From positions 1 through 64,000 of the forward strand of contig NZ_JAKOGG010000011.1 in NCBI RefSeq assembly GCF_022321485.1: a stretch of 64,000 nt of DNA. The letters run 5' to 3'. Below are positions 46,447-56,529 of this stretch, one piece after another; the stretch's first letter is position 1, and every line of letters starts with the position of its first letter. The position numbers and the translations under genes were made by a program. The DNA comes from Shewanella electrica (lineage in GTDB: Bacteria > Pseudomonadota > Gammaproteobacteria > Enterobacterales > Shewanellaceae). A model generated the notes under the pieces. That model made no database searches. It was not told the origin of the DNA and saw only the letters and a list, made by a program, of their open reading frames with translations.

Positions 46447-46833
46447 CGGCCAGCTTCAGTAACCCTATGCGCTCCATCAACCAATCAGTGAATAAGGCGC
46501 TACCGCTGCTGCTGGCGGTTTAGTCATTATTGCTGTGATTAACGCCACTGCAGCAAATATTCTTGCCTGCCGCTGCATAAAGCTGAGGTGCAAAAGTCAC
46601 GACTAGCGTATCCTTATGTGAGTTACAAAAGACGAAACTGTCGGGCAGATCTCAATGACGTAAACGCAATATCTGTTAAACAAATCAATTAAATAAACTG
46701 AATCGACCCTGACAGTAAAAGCAAAATGAACGCTCAACGATGCTTTTTCTGTATCAGTGACTAGGAATTTGATGCGGCATAGGTAATCTTAGGCCGTCAG
46801 CACTAAAGATGAAAATACAGAATGGAGGTGCTT
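46447..46833. other. Intergenic region, no gene seen
   Basis: 387 bp without a credible reading frame. The last part carries a near-perfect Shine-Dalgarno (GGAGGTG) for the SYLF gene. No repeats or hairpins with T tracts were found. Confidence 0.5.
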
Positions 46834-47412
46834 ATGACATTTTTTAAGAAATTCACCGTAATGATGGTAACGATGTTGACCGGCGCATTACTCGCCACCA
46901 GCGCAGCGGCGGATGATAGCTACGGTGCAGCATTGGCTGAATTCCAAAAAGCATCTGAAACTCAAAAGTTTTTTGACTCCGCCTACGGCTACGCCGTCTT
47001 CCCTACCGTAGGTAAAGGCGGTATCGGTATTGGCGCAGCTTATGGCAAAGGCCGCGTCTATCGTGGCGGCGTTTACACCGGTAACTCCACTCTGACCCAA
47101 CTGTCGATTGGCTTTCAACTGGGTGGTCAAGCCTATAGCGAAATCATCTTCTTTAAAGACGCCAAATCATACAACGATTTCACCAGCGGCAGCTTTGAGT
47201 TTGGCGCCCAAGCATCAGCGGTTGCCATTAATGTGGGCGCCAATGCCCAAGCAGGCACCACAGGTAACTCTGTCGGCGCCGGCCAGCACGGTGGCAATCA
47301 ATCTGCGACCGCAGCCTATATCAACGGCATGGCGGTGTTTACCGCAGCTAAAGGTGGCTTGATGTTTGAAGCGGCACTCGCGGGACAATCGTTTACTTAC
47401 GAACAACGTTAA
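46834..47412 (+). CDS. Secreted SYLF (YSC84-like) lipid-binding domain protein
   Basis: 192 residues from ATG 46834. Signal peptide 1-26 (AAA-DDSY), then the SYLF domain: FFDSAYGYAVFPTVGKGGIGIGAAYGKGRVY and LSIGFQLGGQAYSEIIFFKD, ending AVFTAAKGGLMFEAALAGQSF. Homologous domains bind phosphoinositides in eukaryotes; in bacteria the proteins are periplasmic and of uncertain role. The Ala/Gly-rich insert at about 130-155 is usual. Single gene followed by a strong terminator. Confidence 0.9.
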   Translation: MTFFKKFTVMMVTMLTGALLATSAAADDSYGAALAEFQKASETQKFFDSAYGYAVFPTVGKGGIGIGAAYGKGRVYRGGVYTGNSTLTQLSIGFQLGGQAYSEIIFFKDAKSYNDFTSGSFEFGAQASAVAINVGANAQAGTTGNSVGAGQHGGNQSATAAYINGMAVFTAAKGGLMFEAALAGQSFTYEQR

Positions 47413-47428
47413 CCGCTAACGTCTAATT

Positions 47429-47453
47429 AAGGGAGGCATCGCCTCCCTTTTTT
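47429..47453 (+). terminator. Intrinsic terminator after the SYLF gene
   Basis: AAGGGAGGC / GCCTCCCTT, 3-nt loop, then a six-T run. Confidence 0.93.
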
Positions 47454-47827
47454 GTGGCCGCAATGCAAGGTCAGCGTTCATATTGTCAATCTGTCACAAG
47501 TATTGGCAGCAGCTTAACGATACGCCAACGGATGCAATTGCCACATCAGCGACGAATCTTACCCCGCATATTGGCTTGCCATCTCGCCAACCAATAACAG
47601 AGCGCGACGTACTCCACTTGAATACGGTGATGGGGAAGATGGGTGAATAACCACACGGCACAGCAGCTTCACCTCAATCTCGTTCCGCCAACTCACGCAG
47701 CGCCCATAAAAGTAAAGCTCCCAATGGGAGCTTTGACTTATGACTCATCTCTTACCGCTACGGCTTACGGCTAATCTCTTACCTCTTACCGCTTACGGCT
47801 TACCGCTTACCGCTTACGGCTAATCTC
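47454..47827. other. Intergenic region with a hairpin and heptamer repeats
   Basis: No gene. AAAGCTCCC-AAT-GGGAGCTTT at 47714-47734 is a compact bidirectional terminator-like hairpin. It is followed by the heptamer repeat tract at 47747-47832. The rest (47454-47710) shows nothing recognisable. Confidence 0.6.
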
Positions 47828-47832
47828 TTACC
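47747..47832. repeat. Imperfect heptamer tandem repeat (CTTACCG/CTTACGG)
   Basis: Runs of CTTACCG, CTTACGG and CTAATCT with the higher-order pattern CTCTTACC...CTTACGGCTAAT repeated. The last unit reaches the acyltransferase stop codon at 47828. Confidence 0.85.
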
Positions 47833-48865
47833 AACCCATCACAGTTTTACTGCGCTCACCAAAGCAGCGCTTCAACCACAATGCCAACCACACACTGCCC
47901 CATAACTGTACGGTGAAGAGCACTAATGAATAGGCAATTGACGTGACCGCCGACCCCGGCGCTAATTTAAAGTGCAGCAAATGCGATACCACACCAATCG
48001 CAATCGTCAGCAGTGGATGCAGGAAGAAGATAGCAAAACTCATATCAGCCAAGCGGGTCAGCCATGGCATCTCTTTGCCTTGTGCTAACCATTCACAGCC
48101 CTGCAATGCCAACACACACAGCGCCATTTTCTGAATAAACTGCCAATCAATACCGGTATATTGCCAAAAATCTTTGTGGTAATTACCTAAGTGCCCTTCC
48201 ACATACGTTTGCATCACTAAGGTAACTGCCAACACTAGCCAAGAAATCCACCGCAGCGGCATTTTGATGCTCGCCAAGCGGCTGTCGTCTTGCGAGTAGC
48301 AAATACCCAGCATGTAAAATGGCGTGAAATACAGTACCGACTGCAACACGTTCACGTTACCAATCGGCCGCTGCACCACAATAGCCACCAGCGACAATGC
48401 CAATAACATCAGCCACCGCGCTTTAGCGGAGCATTTGATGTAAGACATAAACACAGGTGAGATTAAAAACACCAATAAAATGAATGGAATATACCAATGC
48501 GGATACAACACATAACCATTGCGCAGCGTATACCACATATCGAGCGGGATCTGCGATAGGGTATGATTATCTAGCTCGATCCACTGCGGGATCAGCGCAA
48601 ATAAACCGACAAATGAGACAATCAAAAACGGCCACAGCACGTTGTTGACTTTGTTCTGCATAAAGCTGCGGAATTCGAAGCGTTTGTAGAATACTCGGTG
48701 GAAAAAATAGCCCGAGATAAACACAAATAACGCGGTACCACCACGCAGCAGATTTTCCAGTAACAGCGGAAAGCCTTCGCCTGAATTATAAATACTATGC
48801 CCCGCCACAATCAGCATGATGGCGACGCCCCGCATGTAAACAAACTCTAACTGTTTCTGACGCAT
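47828..48865 (-). CDS. Acyltransferase 3 family membrane protein
   Basis: 345 residues from ATG 48865 (GAGGGCAAC upstream); the frame runs 52 codons further but without similarity. About ten membrane helices; the first contains VYMRGVAIMLIVAGHS with the catalytic His, followed by LLRGGTALFVFISGYFF. Family members O-acetylate sugars of lipopolysaccharide, exopolysaccharide or other surface glycans. It is a single gene; the stop lies in the heptamer repeat tract, which may therefore vary its C-terminus. Confidence 0.88.
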   Translation of the reverse strand: MRQKQLEFVYMRGVAIMLIVAGHSIYNSGEGFPLLLENLLRGGTALFVFISGYFFHRVFYKRFEFRSFMQNKVNNVLWPFLIVSFVGLFALIPQWIELDNHTLSQIPLDMWYTLRNGYVLYPHWYIPFILLVFLISPVFMSYIKCSAKARWLMLLALSLVAIVVQRPIGNVNVLQSVLYFTPFYMLGICYSQDDSRLASIKMPLRWISWLVLAVTLVMQTYVEGHLGNYHKDFWQYTGIDWQFIQKMALCVLALQGCEWLAQGKEMPWLTRLADMSFAIFFLHPLLTIAIGVVSHLLHFKLAPGSAVTSIAYSLVLFTVQLWGSVWLALWLKRCFGERSKTVMGW

Positions 48866-49124
48866 GTTGCCCTCGATGATGTTGGAGAAAGGAAAACAAA
48901 CAAATAGGAGAATAATCGTGCTGCTGAAAGGCTGATGGAATGCTGTACAGGCTTGATAATAACGTTTTTTTTCGACGAGGCAATATATACGCAAATAATA
49001 ATTATTCGCTAATAATTTCATTATGTTAAACCGTTTTTGTTGCTAGAATTACCGCGCCAAATCACAACATTTAACTAACAAAAAAAACGACAATTTCTGC
49101 AGCCTATACAGAAAGGACAGTCTC

Positions 49125-49646
49125 ATGAAAGCTCGTGCAATAGATAAAACCGATGCAGCGCGATTATCGGATTATTTTCTACGCAATCAGCCGCACTTTA
49201 AACCGTGGGACCCATTACGCCCAACCGGCTTTCACAGCCCGGCCAACTGGCAACAGCGGCTGAATCATATGTTTGCCGAGCCGCGCAACGAATATTGGTT
49301 TGCGTTGGAACACGAGCAGCGCATTATTGGGCATTGTGCGCTAAGTAACGTGGTGCTTGGGCCGTTTCAGGCCTGCTATATGGGCTATGGCATTGATGCT
49401 GATTACCAAGGTCAGGGGCTGATGCCGCAGCTGTGCCATGCCGCATTGGCATTTGCTTTTAATCGCCTTAAGCTGCATCGTGTTATGGCAAACTACATTC
49501 CGCATAACGCTCGCTCAGCGAAACTGCTACAGCGGCTGGGCTTTGAACATGAAGGGCTTGCCAAGGAATACCTGTGTATTAATGGCGAGTGGCAAGACCA
49601 TGTATTGACCTCATTGCGAGCATCAAACTACTTGCCGAAACACTAA
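49125..49646 (+). CDS. GNAT-family N-acetyltransferase (RimJ/RimL type)
   Basis: 173 residues. Acetyl-CoA-binding loop YQGQGLMPQLCHAALAFAF and the C-terminal LKLHRVMANYIPHNARSAKLLQRLGFEHEGLAKEYL are the ribosomal-protein-alanine acetyltransferase (RimJ-like) pattern. Likely acetylates an N-terminus of a protein. AAGGACAG precedes ATG 49125. Followed 15 bp later by a glutathione transferase, so possibly an operon. Confidence 0.9.
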   Translation: MKARAIDKTDAARLSDYFLRNQPHFKPWDPLRPTGFHSPANWQQRLNHMFAEPRNEYWFALEHEQRIIGHCALSNVVLGPFQACYMGYGIDADYQGQGLMPQLCHAALAFAFNRLKLHRVMANYIPHNARSAKLLQRLGFEHEGLAKEYLCINGEWQDHVLTSLRASNYLPKH

Positions 49647-49660
49647 ACTGACGGACAGCT

Positions 49661-50311
49661 ATGATAAAAGTACATCACCTCGAATTATCCCGTTCATTTC
49701 GCGTCATTTGGCTCCTAGAAGAGCTTGGTGTGGAGTATGAGATCATCACCTATCGCCGTGATCCCAAAACCTATGGCGCGCCGGCAGCACTAAAACGGGT
49801 ACATCCGTTAGGTAAATCACCGGTCATCACCGATGGCGAAATCACCGTGGCCGAATCGGGTGCCATTATTGAATACCTGCTCGATAAGTATGACACCGAG
49901 GGCCAATATCGGCCTACATCAGGCCAAGCGCTGCTCGACTATCGCTACTGGATGCATTTTGCCGAAGGCTCGATGATGCCACTGTTGGTGCTGCGTTTGG
50001 TGCTGGGCAAAGTCAAAGATCGGCCGATGCCGTTCTTCGTCAAACCGATTGCGCGCAAGTTGATGGATGGCATCGACCAAGGCTTTATTATGCCGCGCTT
50101 GCAACCGCAACTTGAACTAATTGACGCTTGGCTCAAAGACCATGAATGGTTTGCGGGCGACAGCATCAGCGGCGCCGATTTTCAAATGGAGTTGGCACTG
50201 CGTTTTGCTGCCAATCGCGCCGATGTCAGTGGCTTGGAACATATCACGGCCTATTTAGAAAAAGTGGCAGCACGTCCAGCGCATCAGCAAGCCGATACTC
50301 GCGCTAAATAA
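49661..50311 (+). CDS. Glutathione S-transferase
   Basis: 216 residues. Thioredoxin-like N-terminal domain (SRSFRVIWLLEELGVEYE, HPLGKSPVITDGEITVAESGAIIEYLLDKY, with the cis-Pro and glutathione-binding ES), then an all-helical C-terminal domain ending SGADFQMELALRFA. Catalytic Ser-10/Arg-12 position suggests the beta/theta-like class. Detoxification or redox role; substrate unknown. A terminator follows at 50338. Confidence 0.9.
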   Translation: MIKVHHLELSRSFRVIWLLEELGVEYEIITYRRDPKTYGAPAALKRVHPLGKSPVITDGEITVAESGAIIEYLLDKYDTEGQYRPTSGQALLDYRYWMHFAEGSMMPLLVLRLVLGKVKDRPMPFFVKPIARKLMDGIDQGFIMPRLQPQLELIDAWLKDHEWFAGDSISGADFQMELALRFAANRADVSGLEHITAYLEKVAARPAHQQADTRAK

Positions 50312-50337
50312 CACGCCAGCTAACCGCCGCCACCAAC

Positions 50338-50369
50338 AATAACGCCAGCATTTCGCTGGCGTTATTTAT
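50338..50369 (+). terminator. Intrinsic terminator after the glutathione transferase gene
   Basis: AATAACGCCAGC / GCTGGCGTTATT, perfect 12-bp stem, 5-nt loop, T-rich tail. Confidence 0.9.
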
Positions 50370-50455
50370 TTAAGGACACTGCTTTGCATGGCGCTGGCTT
50401 ATCCAGCCAGCCTGTCGCCAAAGCTTATTGACACTCTTTATAAGCGGCGCGCAAA

Positions 50456-52789
50456 TTAGCGTTGTTTGGCTTTTTGTGCCGCCGGTTTAGTGCCAAATTT
50501 GGGCCGTGCGCCCGGACGCGGATTACCACGGCTAGCATTGTTGCCGCCTTTGTTGGCTTGACCGTTACCCGCCGCTTTGCCCGCTTGACCATGGCTGCCT
50601 GTGCCGCCATTGCCTTTGCCGTTGGCGGCTTTGGCATCGCCTTTCGCGGCTTTGCCCGGCCCAGCTTGAGTAAACTGGTTAGCGCTAAAGCGCGTCAGAC
50701 CTTGCTGGCCTTTCGCGGGTTTAGCACCATTTTGGCGGGCAAACTGCTCGGCGCGACCTTCTGGCGGCACCAGATGCTGCGGACCGGTACCAATCAAATC
50801 TTCACGCTTCATCGCCACTAAGGCTTCACGGATCAGCGGCCAACCAGCAGGATCGTGATAACGCAGCAGTGCCTTGTGCAAGCGACGCTGACGGCCTTTT
50901 TTGGCAATCGGCACCTCTTCACTGTCATGCTTTACGTTGCGCAGCGAGTTGAGACCGGTGTGATACATGGTGGTCGCGTTGGCCATCGGCGACGGATAAA
51001 AGTTCTGTACTTGATCCAGCTTGAATTTACGCTCTTTCAGCCACAGCGCCAGATTGAGCATATCCTCATCTTTGGTGCCGGGGTGCGCCGAGATAAAGTA
51101 CGGGATCAAGAACTGCTCTTTTCCTGCTTCTTTGGAATATTGGTCAAACAGTTCTTTGAAACGATCATAGGTGCCCATGCCGGGCTTCATCATCTTCGAC
51201 AACGGCCCTTCTTCGGTATGCTCTGGGGCAATCTTCAGATAGCCGCCGACATGGTGTTTAGCCAATTCCTTCACATAGCGCGGATCTTCAATTGCCAAAT
51301 CATAGCGCACGCCAGAGGCGATCAATATTTTCTTAATGCCGGGCACGTCACGGGCGGCACGATACAGATCGATGGTGTGTTGATGGTCGGTATCTAAGTG
51401 ACCACAAATGGCCGGATAAACACACGACAGCCGACGACAGGTTTTTTCCGCTTTTTCACTCTTACAGCCCAAGCGATACATGTTGGCGGTTGGGCCGCCG
51501 AGATCGGAAATCACCCCGGTAAATCCCGGCACTTTGGCTTGGATCTCTTTGATCTCTTTAATAATCGACTCTTGCGAACGGCTTTGAATGATGCGGCCTT
51601 CATGCTCGGTAATCGAGCAGAACGAACAACCACCAAAACAACCACGCATAATGTTGATGGAGGTTTTGATCATGTCGTAGGCGGGGATTTTTTCCTTGCC
51701 GTAGACCGGATGCGGCACACGCTGATACGGCAGATCAAACACTGCATCCATCTCGTCGGTATTCAGTGGAAACGCTGGCGGGTTCACCCACACGCCACGG
51801 TCGCCGTGCATCTGAAATAACGCGCGCGCGCAACCTGGGTTGGTTTCTTGGTGCAACACCCGCGAGGCGTGCGCGTACAGAAAACGGTCTTCACTGACAC
51901 GTTCAAACGCTGGCAGCAGCACGTAGGTTTTTTCCCACGGCCGTGGTTTAGGCGGTTGCACGCTAATCGGCTGCGCGGCGTCGCTCGCAAAGGTTTGCAC
52001 ACCGCTTGGGCCAGACAAGTTTTGACACCCCACATCATCAGCACCATAAGGATTTGGGATCGGGTCGATTTTGTGCAGCTGGTCGATTTTACGTGAATCA
52101 ACGCCACGCCATTCTGGCAGCGCTTCGCGGCGCAACACCGCCGTACCACGCACGTTTTGCATCTCGTCCAACGAGGCGCCACGGGCGTAGAGATGTGCCA
52201 CTTCGGCCAATGGTCGCTCGGCGTTACCGTAGATCAACATGTCCGCTTTGGCGTCAAACAACACGCTGCGGCGCACCTTGTCTTGCCAGTAATCGTAATG
52301 GGCAATACGGCGCAAACTGGCCTCGATACCACCAATCACTACCGGAATATCTTTGTAGGCTTCTTTGCAGCGTTGGGTATACACCGTCACCGCTCGGTCT
52401 GGGCGTTTACCGCCCACGTTACCCGCCGTGTAAGCGTCGTCGTGACGCAACTTTCGGTCGGCGGTGTAGCGGTTGATCATCGAGTCCATGTTGCCGGCAG
52501 TGACGCCGAAAAACAGGTTCGGCCGCCCGAGCTGCATAAAGTCATCTTTATTAAGCCAATCTGGCTGGGAAATAATGCCGACACGGAATCCTTGTGCCTC
52601 CAACTGACGTCCAATCACCGCCATCCCAAAGCTAGGATGGTCAACATAAGCATCGCCGGTAACCACAATAATGTCGCAACTGTCCCACCCAAGTTGCTGC
52701 ATCTCCTTTTTCGACATAGGCAAAAAAGGCGCAGGCTTGAGGTCAGCGCGATAGGGTTTGTGGTGGAATAACGTGGATTCGACTTGCAT
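50456..52789 (-). CDS. YgiQ-family radical SAM protein
   Basis: 777 residues from ATG 52789; the upstream in-frame Met adds residues with no similarity. N-terminal B12-binding-like domain ([24 protein letters not shown]), radical SAM core with CFGGCSFC (CX3CX2C) coordinating 4Fe-4S, then the DUF3362-like C-terminal region ([19 protein letters not shown]). The last 75 residues are a Gly/Asn/Lys-rich tail. YgiQ has no fixed function, though the family is near universal in gammaproteobacteria. Monocistronic. Confidence 0.92.
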   Translation of the reverse strand: MQVESTLFHHKPYRADLKPAPFLPMSKKEMQQLGWDSCDIIVVTGDAYVDHPSFGMAVIGRQLEAQGFRVGIISQPDWLNKDDFMQLGRPNLFFGVTAGNMDSMINRYTADRKLRHDDAYTAGNVGGKRPDRAVTVYTQRCKEAYKDIPVVIGGIEASLRRIAHYDYWQDKVRRSVLFDAKADMLIYGNAERPLAEVAHLYARGASLDEMQNVRGTAVLRREALPEWRGVDSRKIDQLHKIDPIPNPYGADDVGCQNLSGPSGVQTFASDAAQPISVQPPKPRPWEKTYVLLPAFERVSEDRFLYAHASRVLHQETNPGCARALFQMHGDRGVWVNPPAFPLNTDEMDAVFDLPYQRVPHPVYGKEKIPAYDMIKTSINIMRGCFGGCSFCSITEHEGRIIQSRSQESIIKEIKEIQAKVPGFTGVISDLGGPTANMYRLGCKSEKAEKTCRRLSCVYPAICGHLDTDHQHTIDLYRAARDVPGIKKILIASGVRYDLAIEDPRYVKELAKHHVGGYLKIAPEHTEEGPLSKMMKPGMGTYDRFKELFDQYSKEAGKEQFLIPYFISAHPGTKDEDMLNLALWLKERKFKLDQVQNFYPSPMANATTMYHTGLNSLRNVKHDSEEVPIAKKGRQRRLHKALLRYHDPAGWPLIREALVAMKREDLIGTGPQHLVPPEGRAEQFARQNGAKPAKGQQGLTRFSANQFTQAGPGKAAKGDAKAANGKGNGGTGSHGQAGKAAGNGQANKGGNNASRGNPRPGARPKFGTKPAAQKAKQR

Positions 52790-52912
52790 GAACTTGACCC
52801 GTAAAAATCTACTGACTGACAACGTTTGTCAGGGGCGCGGAGTATAACAGTACCCCGCAATTCAGTGTGAACAATATTTCAGCAAAAACCGCATTTTTAC
52901 CGCAAAAAGTGG

Positions 52913-53323
52913 TTAGCTTGCCAGCCAGTAACTTGCCGCCCAATACCAGCAGTTAAGTAGGCTCAACACCAGTAAGGTTATCCATGTCAGCAGAATGCCA
53001 ACGAGCCGCCCCGGATGCACATTGCCCTGTGCGGTAATCATGCCGAACGCATGCAGTATACGGCCCACCAACCACACTACACCGATGATGTGTAACCACA
53101 TGGCGTTTAAATGCGCCGCTTCCGCCATCACCAGCAATAACAACACCAATGGTGCGTATTCGATCAAATTACCTTGGGCGCGCATTGCAGCCACTAACGC
53201 GGGTTGCTGACCATCACCAATCCCGACTTTGGTTTTTGCGCGCACCGCGACCACAAACGCACTGAGCACTAACAACAGTAAGCCTGTCAGCCCTGCGTAT
53301 AACCCTGAAATATAAAATGTCAT
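52913..53323 (-). CDS. MAPEG-family membrane protein
   Basis: 136 residues with four membrane helices. Conserved ARTKV-like block (VRAKTKVGIGDGQQPALVAAMRAQGNLIEYAPLVLLLL) with RAQGNxxEYxP, and LHIIGVVWLVGRILHAFG identify MAPEG (microsomal glutathione transferase-like) proteins. May act on lipid-soluble electrophiles with glutathione. AAGGAGAATGA precedes the ATG. Single gene. Confidence 0.92.
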   Translation of the reverse strand: MTFYISGLYAGLTGLLLLVLSAFVVAVRAKTKVGIGDGQQPALVAAMRAQGNLIEYAPLVLLLLVMAEAAHLNAMWLHIIGVVWLVGRILHAFGMITAQGNVHPGRLVGILLTWITLLVLSLLNCWYWAASYWLAS

Positions 53324-53467
53324 CGTTCATTCTCCTTGAAACCAAATTGATGCAGCTAAGTATGACATTGTTTATCAAAAATTAATTTATTGTGTCATGC
53401 TGCCTTTTATCGCACAGTTACATACAATGCGCGCCAGTTGGCTAGCCCCCTTTTGACAGGTTTTACT

Positions 53468-54688
53468 GTGGATAATCTGGAATTTATCGAAAAACGCCGT
53501 TTCATTATCAAGCTCGGTAAAGCGCTGCATAAATTTGGCACGCCCGCCTATCGGCTCGAAACCCATCTGCAAACCGTGGCGCTCACCTTGGGCTTAGATG
53601 GTTACTTTCTGATTTCGCCCACCTCGATGACCTTTGTACTGCAACACGATACCGACCAAGAGTATAACCATGTCGCTAGGGTAAAACCGGGCGAGCTGGA
53701 TTTAGGCTCGCTGGCACGTACCGATGAATTGGTGGAGGAGCTGCGCACCGGCCAACGCACTTTGGCCGAAGCGATGGAGCGGTTGGAGGAAATTGCCAAC
53801 AAACCCAATCCTTATGGCCCGCTGCTCACCTTATGCGCCTTTGGCACCTCGGCTGCCGCCTTTGCCATGTTGATGGCCACCAGCTGGAACGATGTGTTTT
53901 GGTCGGGCGTGGTCGGCATGTTGGTGTACAGTTTGGCCTATCGCGCTGAGACATCGAAACGAATGGCGGAAACTCTGGAGCCAGTGGCGTCGCTGGTGGC
54001 GGGCTTAGCTGCCTGCGTGATCAGCCAGTTTGACGCCTCGATCAATATTCCAGTAGTGATCCTCTCCGGTATCATTGTGTTTATTCCCGGTTTGGCACTG
54101 ACACTCGGTTTAGCTGAACTGGCCGCGCGCGACTTAATGTCTGGCACCATGCGCATCATGGACGCGGTGATGTTGCTGTTTAAGCTGTATTTTGGTGCGG
54201 TGCTGGGGGTAGCTATCGGCAATGCCATTTTCGGTGAATATCTGTTTATTGAGCCGCTGCCTTTGCCGCGTTGGGCCAGTTGGTTGGCGGTGCCGCTGCT
54301 TTCTTCAGCGCTGGTATTTATCTTTAAAGCGCGCCTTAAAGATGCCCCTTGGGGTGTGTTTGCTGGGGTGCTGGCGTTTTTCTCCGCCATGGCGGGGGGG
54401 ATTTATTTGGGAGACTCCATCGGTATCTTCGTCGGTGCGCTAGTGGTGGGGATTTATGCCAACCTGTTTTCGCGCTGGACTAAAGCACCGGCGTCGATCG
54501 CACTGCTACAAGGCATAGTGATTCTGGTGCCGGGCAGCAAGACTTACATGGGGCTGAACGCCTTTATCTCCGGCGAAAGCATGCTGAACATGTCGCACCT
54601 AGGGCCACAACTGTTCTTGATTTTTATGTCGTTGATCGCAGGTTTGATTTTTTCTAACGTGGTGATTCCGCCGCGCTCAACACTTTAG
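53468..54688 (+). CDS. Threonine/serine exporter (ThrE-type, fused)
   Basis: 406 residues from GTG 53468 (ACAGG upstream; the upstream TTG frame lacks homology). N-terminal cytoplasmic DUF1212-type domain with GKALHKFGTPAYRLE and VDNLEFIEKRR, then about ten membrane helices covering both halves of the exporter (ThrE plus ThrE_2 domains in one chain: VVILSGIIVFIPGLALTLGLAELAARD and SIALLQGIVILVPGSKTYMGL). Exports threonine, serine or related amino acids, or dicarboxylates in some homologues. Monocistronic. Confidence 0.88.
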   Translation: MDNLEFIEKRRFIIKLGKALHKFGTPAYRLETHLQTVALTLGLDGYFLISPTSMTFVLQHDTDQEYNHVARVKPGELDLGSLARTDELVEELRTGQRTLAEAMERLEEIANKPNPYGPLLTLCAFGTSAAAFAMLMATSWNDVFWSGVVGMLVYSLAYRAETSKRMAETLEPVASLVAGLAACVISQFDASINIPVVILSGIIVFIPGLALTLGLAELAARDLMSGTMRIMDAVMLLFKLYFGAVLGVAIGNAIFGEYLFIEPLPLPRWASWLAVPLLSSALVFIFKARLKDAPWGVFAGVLAFFSAMAGGIYLGDSIGIFVGALVVGIYANLFSRWTKAPASIALLQGIVILVPGSKTYMGLNAFISGESMLNMSHLGPQLFLIFMSLIAGLIFSNVVIPPRSTL

Positions 54689-54782
54689 CGAAATAACGGC
54701 TCAATTTAACAACTTCATTACAAAAAAGCGTCTATCCTTTTAAAACGTCGGCCATTTTTGTGCCGCGTTTGGGGAGACGCCT

Positions 54783-56399
54783 ATGCCGAATTGCTGCCGA
54801 GTCGTACTGCTGATTGCCTGTTTGGTCAGTTGTTCTGTTATTGCAGCCACAGCCCCAATCCACGCAGAAGAGTTGCAATATCAGGTCGGCAAGATCATCG
54901 TACTCAGCAACCCGATTTTTGATGAATCGGCCGATAACGCCATTTTTCTGCATCACTGGGCCAACGCCCTGCACGTGAACACCCGCGAATACGTGATTCG
55001 CGATCGCCTGAGCTTTCATGAAGGCGACATCGTCACTCGTAAAACCTTAGATGAAGCGCAGCGTATTCTGCGTGCCGAGCCCTATCTGCGTGATGCGCGC
55101 ATTCGCGTGGCTGAAGCCGACCCGAGTGTCCAATCACAACAAGGCACCGTCAATATTCTGGTAGAAACGTGGGACCAATGGTCGCTATTGCCCACCATCG
55201 ACTTTGGCCGCTCTGGCGGTAAAAACCACTTTGCACTCGGTATAAAGGACGACAACATTCTCGGCTCGGGGATTCAAAGTGAATTGGAATACCAAACCGA
55301 CGAAGACCGTAACGGCTATAAAATTAAAGTGGAGGCGCCGATCTCTTGGGTAAAACATGGCGAAATCGCCGGTGACTTTACCAGTAATAACGATGGCACC
55401 GCTGCTTTTCTGGCCTTTAAAAAACCGTTTTACACCTTGGCCGACAACTATAGCTACGGCGCCAGTTACAGCCGCAATAACCGCATTAATACCTTCAGGC
55501 AGAACGGCGAAGATGTCAGTGAGTATCGCGAACGCGCCGAGTTTAATAACCTGTTTTGGGGCGTGAAATTTGCTGAATCCGCCAGCGCGCGACAGCGTTT
55601 ACGGGTCGGCATCACCCAAGATTTTCACGACTTTGACAGCGAAGGGAGCCGTACCCGCATTCCTATCCCGCAAGATCGTGAGTTTCTTTACCCGTGGCTC
55701 TCATGGGAATACCTGCAAGATGACTTTGTGGTGCTGCAAAACATTCATCTGATTAACTATAACGAAGACCTTAATTTGGGCTGGCATCATTCCGCCAAAA
55801 TTGGTCTCGAAACCCATGACAATGACGGATTGGGTTATCACTTCTGGTGGGAGACTTCGCGCGGCTACAGCAGTGAGCAGCAACTGCTGCTATTAAATGC
55901 CGAGTTGCAGTTGACCCGCGGGACAACCCAAGTCAATTTTTACAGTGCCAGCACCAACGCCGAGTATTTTTATCGTTTTAACCGCAAGTGGGTGGCCTAC
56001 TCTCATCTACGGCTGCAAACCAGTAAAAACCGCTACCTTGACTGGCCAGCAGGCCTCGGCGATGCCAACGGCGTGCGCGGTTATCCCAACGAGTTTCAGT
56101 TGGGCGATCAGCAATGGTTATTCACCGCCGAGCTGCGTAATTATCCCAACATCAACTTATATCAATTGGCTGAACTGGGTTGGGTCGCCTTTGTCGATGT
56201 CGGCCGCGCTTATGGTGGCGAGCTAGCCGAACACAATGAAATCAGTGGCCCCATTGGCGCCGTCGGTGTGGGCGCACGCATCTATTCGTCACGTTCGAGT
56301 TACGGCAATGTGGTCCACATCGACTTCAGCATGCCGTTTAAGGACAGTGAACATGTGGATGGCTGGGAATGGCGTTTCGAAGTGAAACGGCAATTTTAA
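54783..56399 (+). CDS. BamA/TamA (Omp85)-like outer-membrane protein
   Basis: 538 residues. Signal peptide 1-28 (HAE-EL), one or two POTRA-like domains (DRLSFHEGDIVTRKTLDEAQRIL then RAEPYLRDARIRV), then a beta-barrel of the bacterial surface antigen family with a C-terminal Phe. VRGYPNEFQLGDQQWLFTAELRNYP corresponds to the conserved VRGY/F loop of Omp85 proteins. Shorter than BamA (about 800) and TamA (about 570). Single gene; the absence of a TamB partner leaves its substrate unknown. Confidence 0.85.
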   Translation: MPNCCRVVLLIACLVSCSVIAATAPIHAEELQYQVGKIIVLSNPIFDESADNAIFLHHWANALHVNTREYVIRDRLSFHEGDIVTRKTLDEAQRILRAEPYLRDARIRVAEADPSVQSQQGTVNILVETWDQWSLLPTIDFGRSGGKNHFALGIKDDNILGSGIQSELEYQTDEDRNGYKIKVEAPISWVKHGEIAGDFTSNNDGTAAFLAFKKPFYTLADNYSYGASYSRNNRINTFRQNGEDVSEYRERAEFNNLFWGVKFAESASARQRLRVGITQDFHDFDSEGSRTRIPIPQDREFLYPWLSWEYLQDDFVVLQNIHLINYNEDLNLGWHHSAKIGLETHDNDGLGYHFWWETSRGYSSEQQLLLLNAELQLTRGTTQVNFYSASTNAEYFYRFNRKWVAYSHLRLQTSKNRYLDWPAGLGDANGVRGYPNEFQLGDQQWLFTAELRNYPNINLYQLAELGWVAFVDVGRAYGGELAEHNEISGPIGAVGVGARIYSSRSSYGNVVHIDFSMPFKDSEHVDGWEWRFEVKRQF

Positions 56400-56463
56400 C
56401 AACTTGTTACCACACACAGGCTCACGCTGAATCTAGCTGCAAACTCAGCGGCAGGAGATTAGT

Positions 56464-56529
56464 ATGGAACACATCTATTTTATGGATAAGCTGGAGATTA
56501 CGCAGTGCCCCATCTATTCACACCAATAA
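56464..56529 (+). CDS. Possible 21-codon leader ORF overlapping the flavin oxidoreductase
   Basis: ATG 56464 with a strong Shine-Dalgarno (CAGGAG, six bases away) opens a 21-residue frame (M-E-H-I-Y-F-M-D-K... ending TAA at 56527-56529). It overlaps the oxidoreductase start (GTG 56505) in a different frame, so its translation could help or compete with initiation there. Short and without homology; low certainty. Confidence 0.3.
   Translation: MEHIYFMDKLEITQCPIYSHQ

Noticed and set aside
52157-52771. Long plus-strand frame opposite the ygiQ-like gene
   Set aside because: It is antisense to the highly conserved radical SAM gene, shows no family signature and arises from codon bias.
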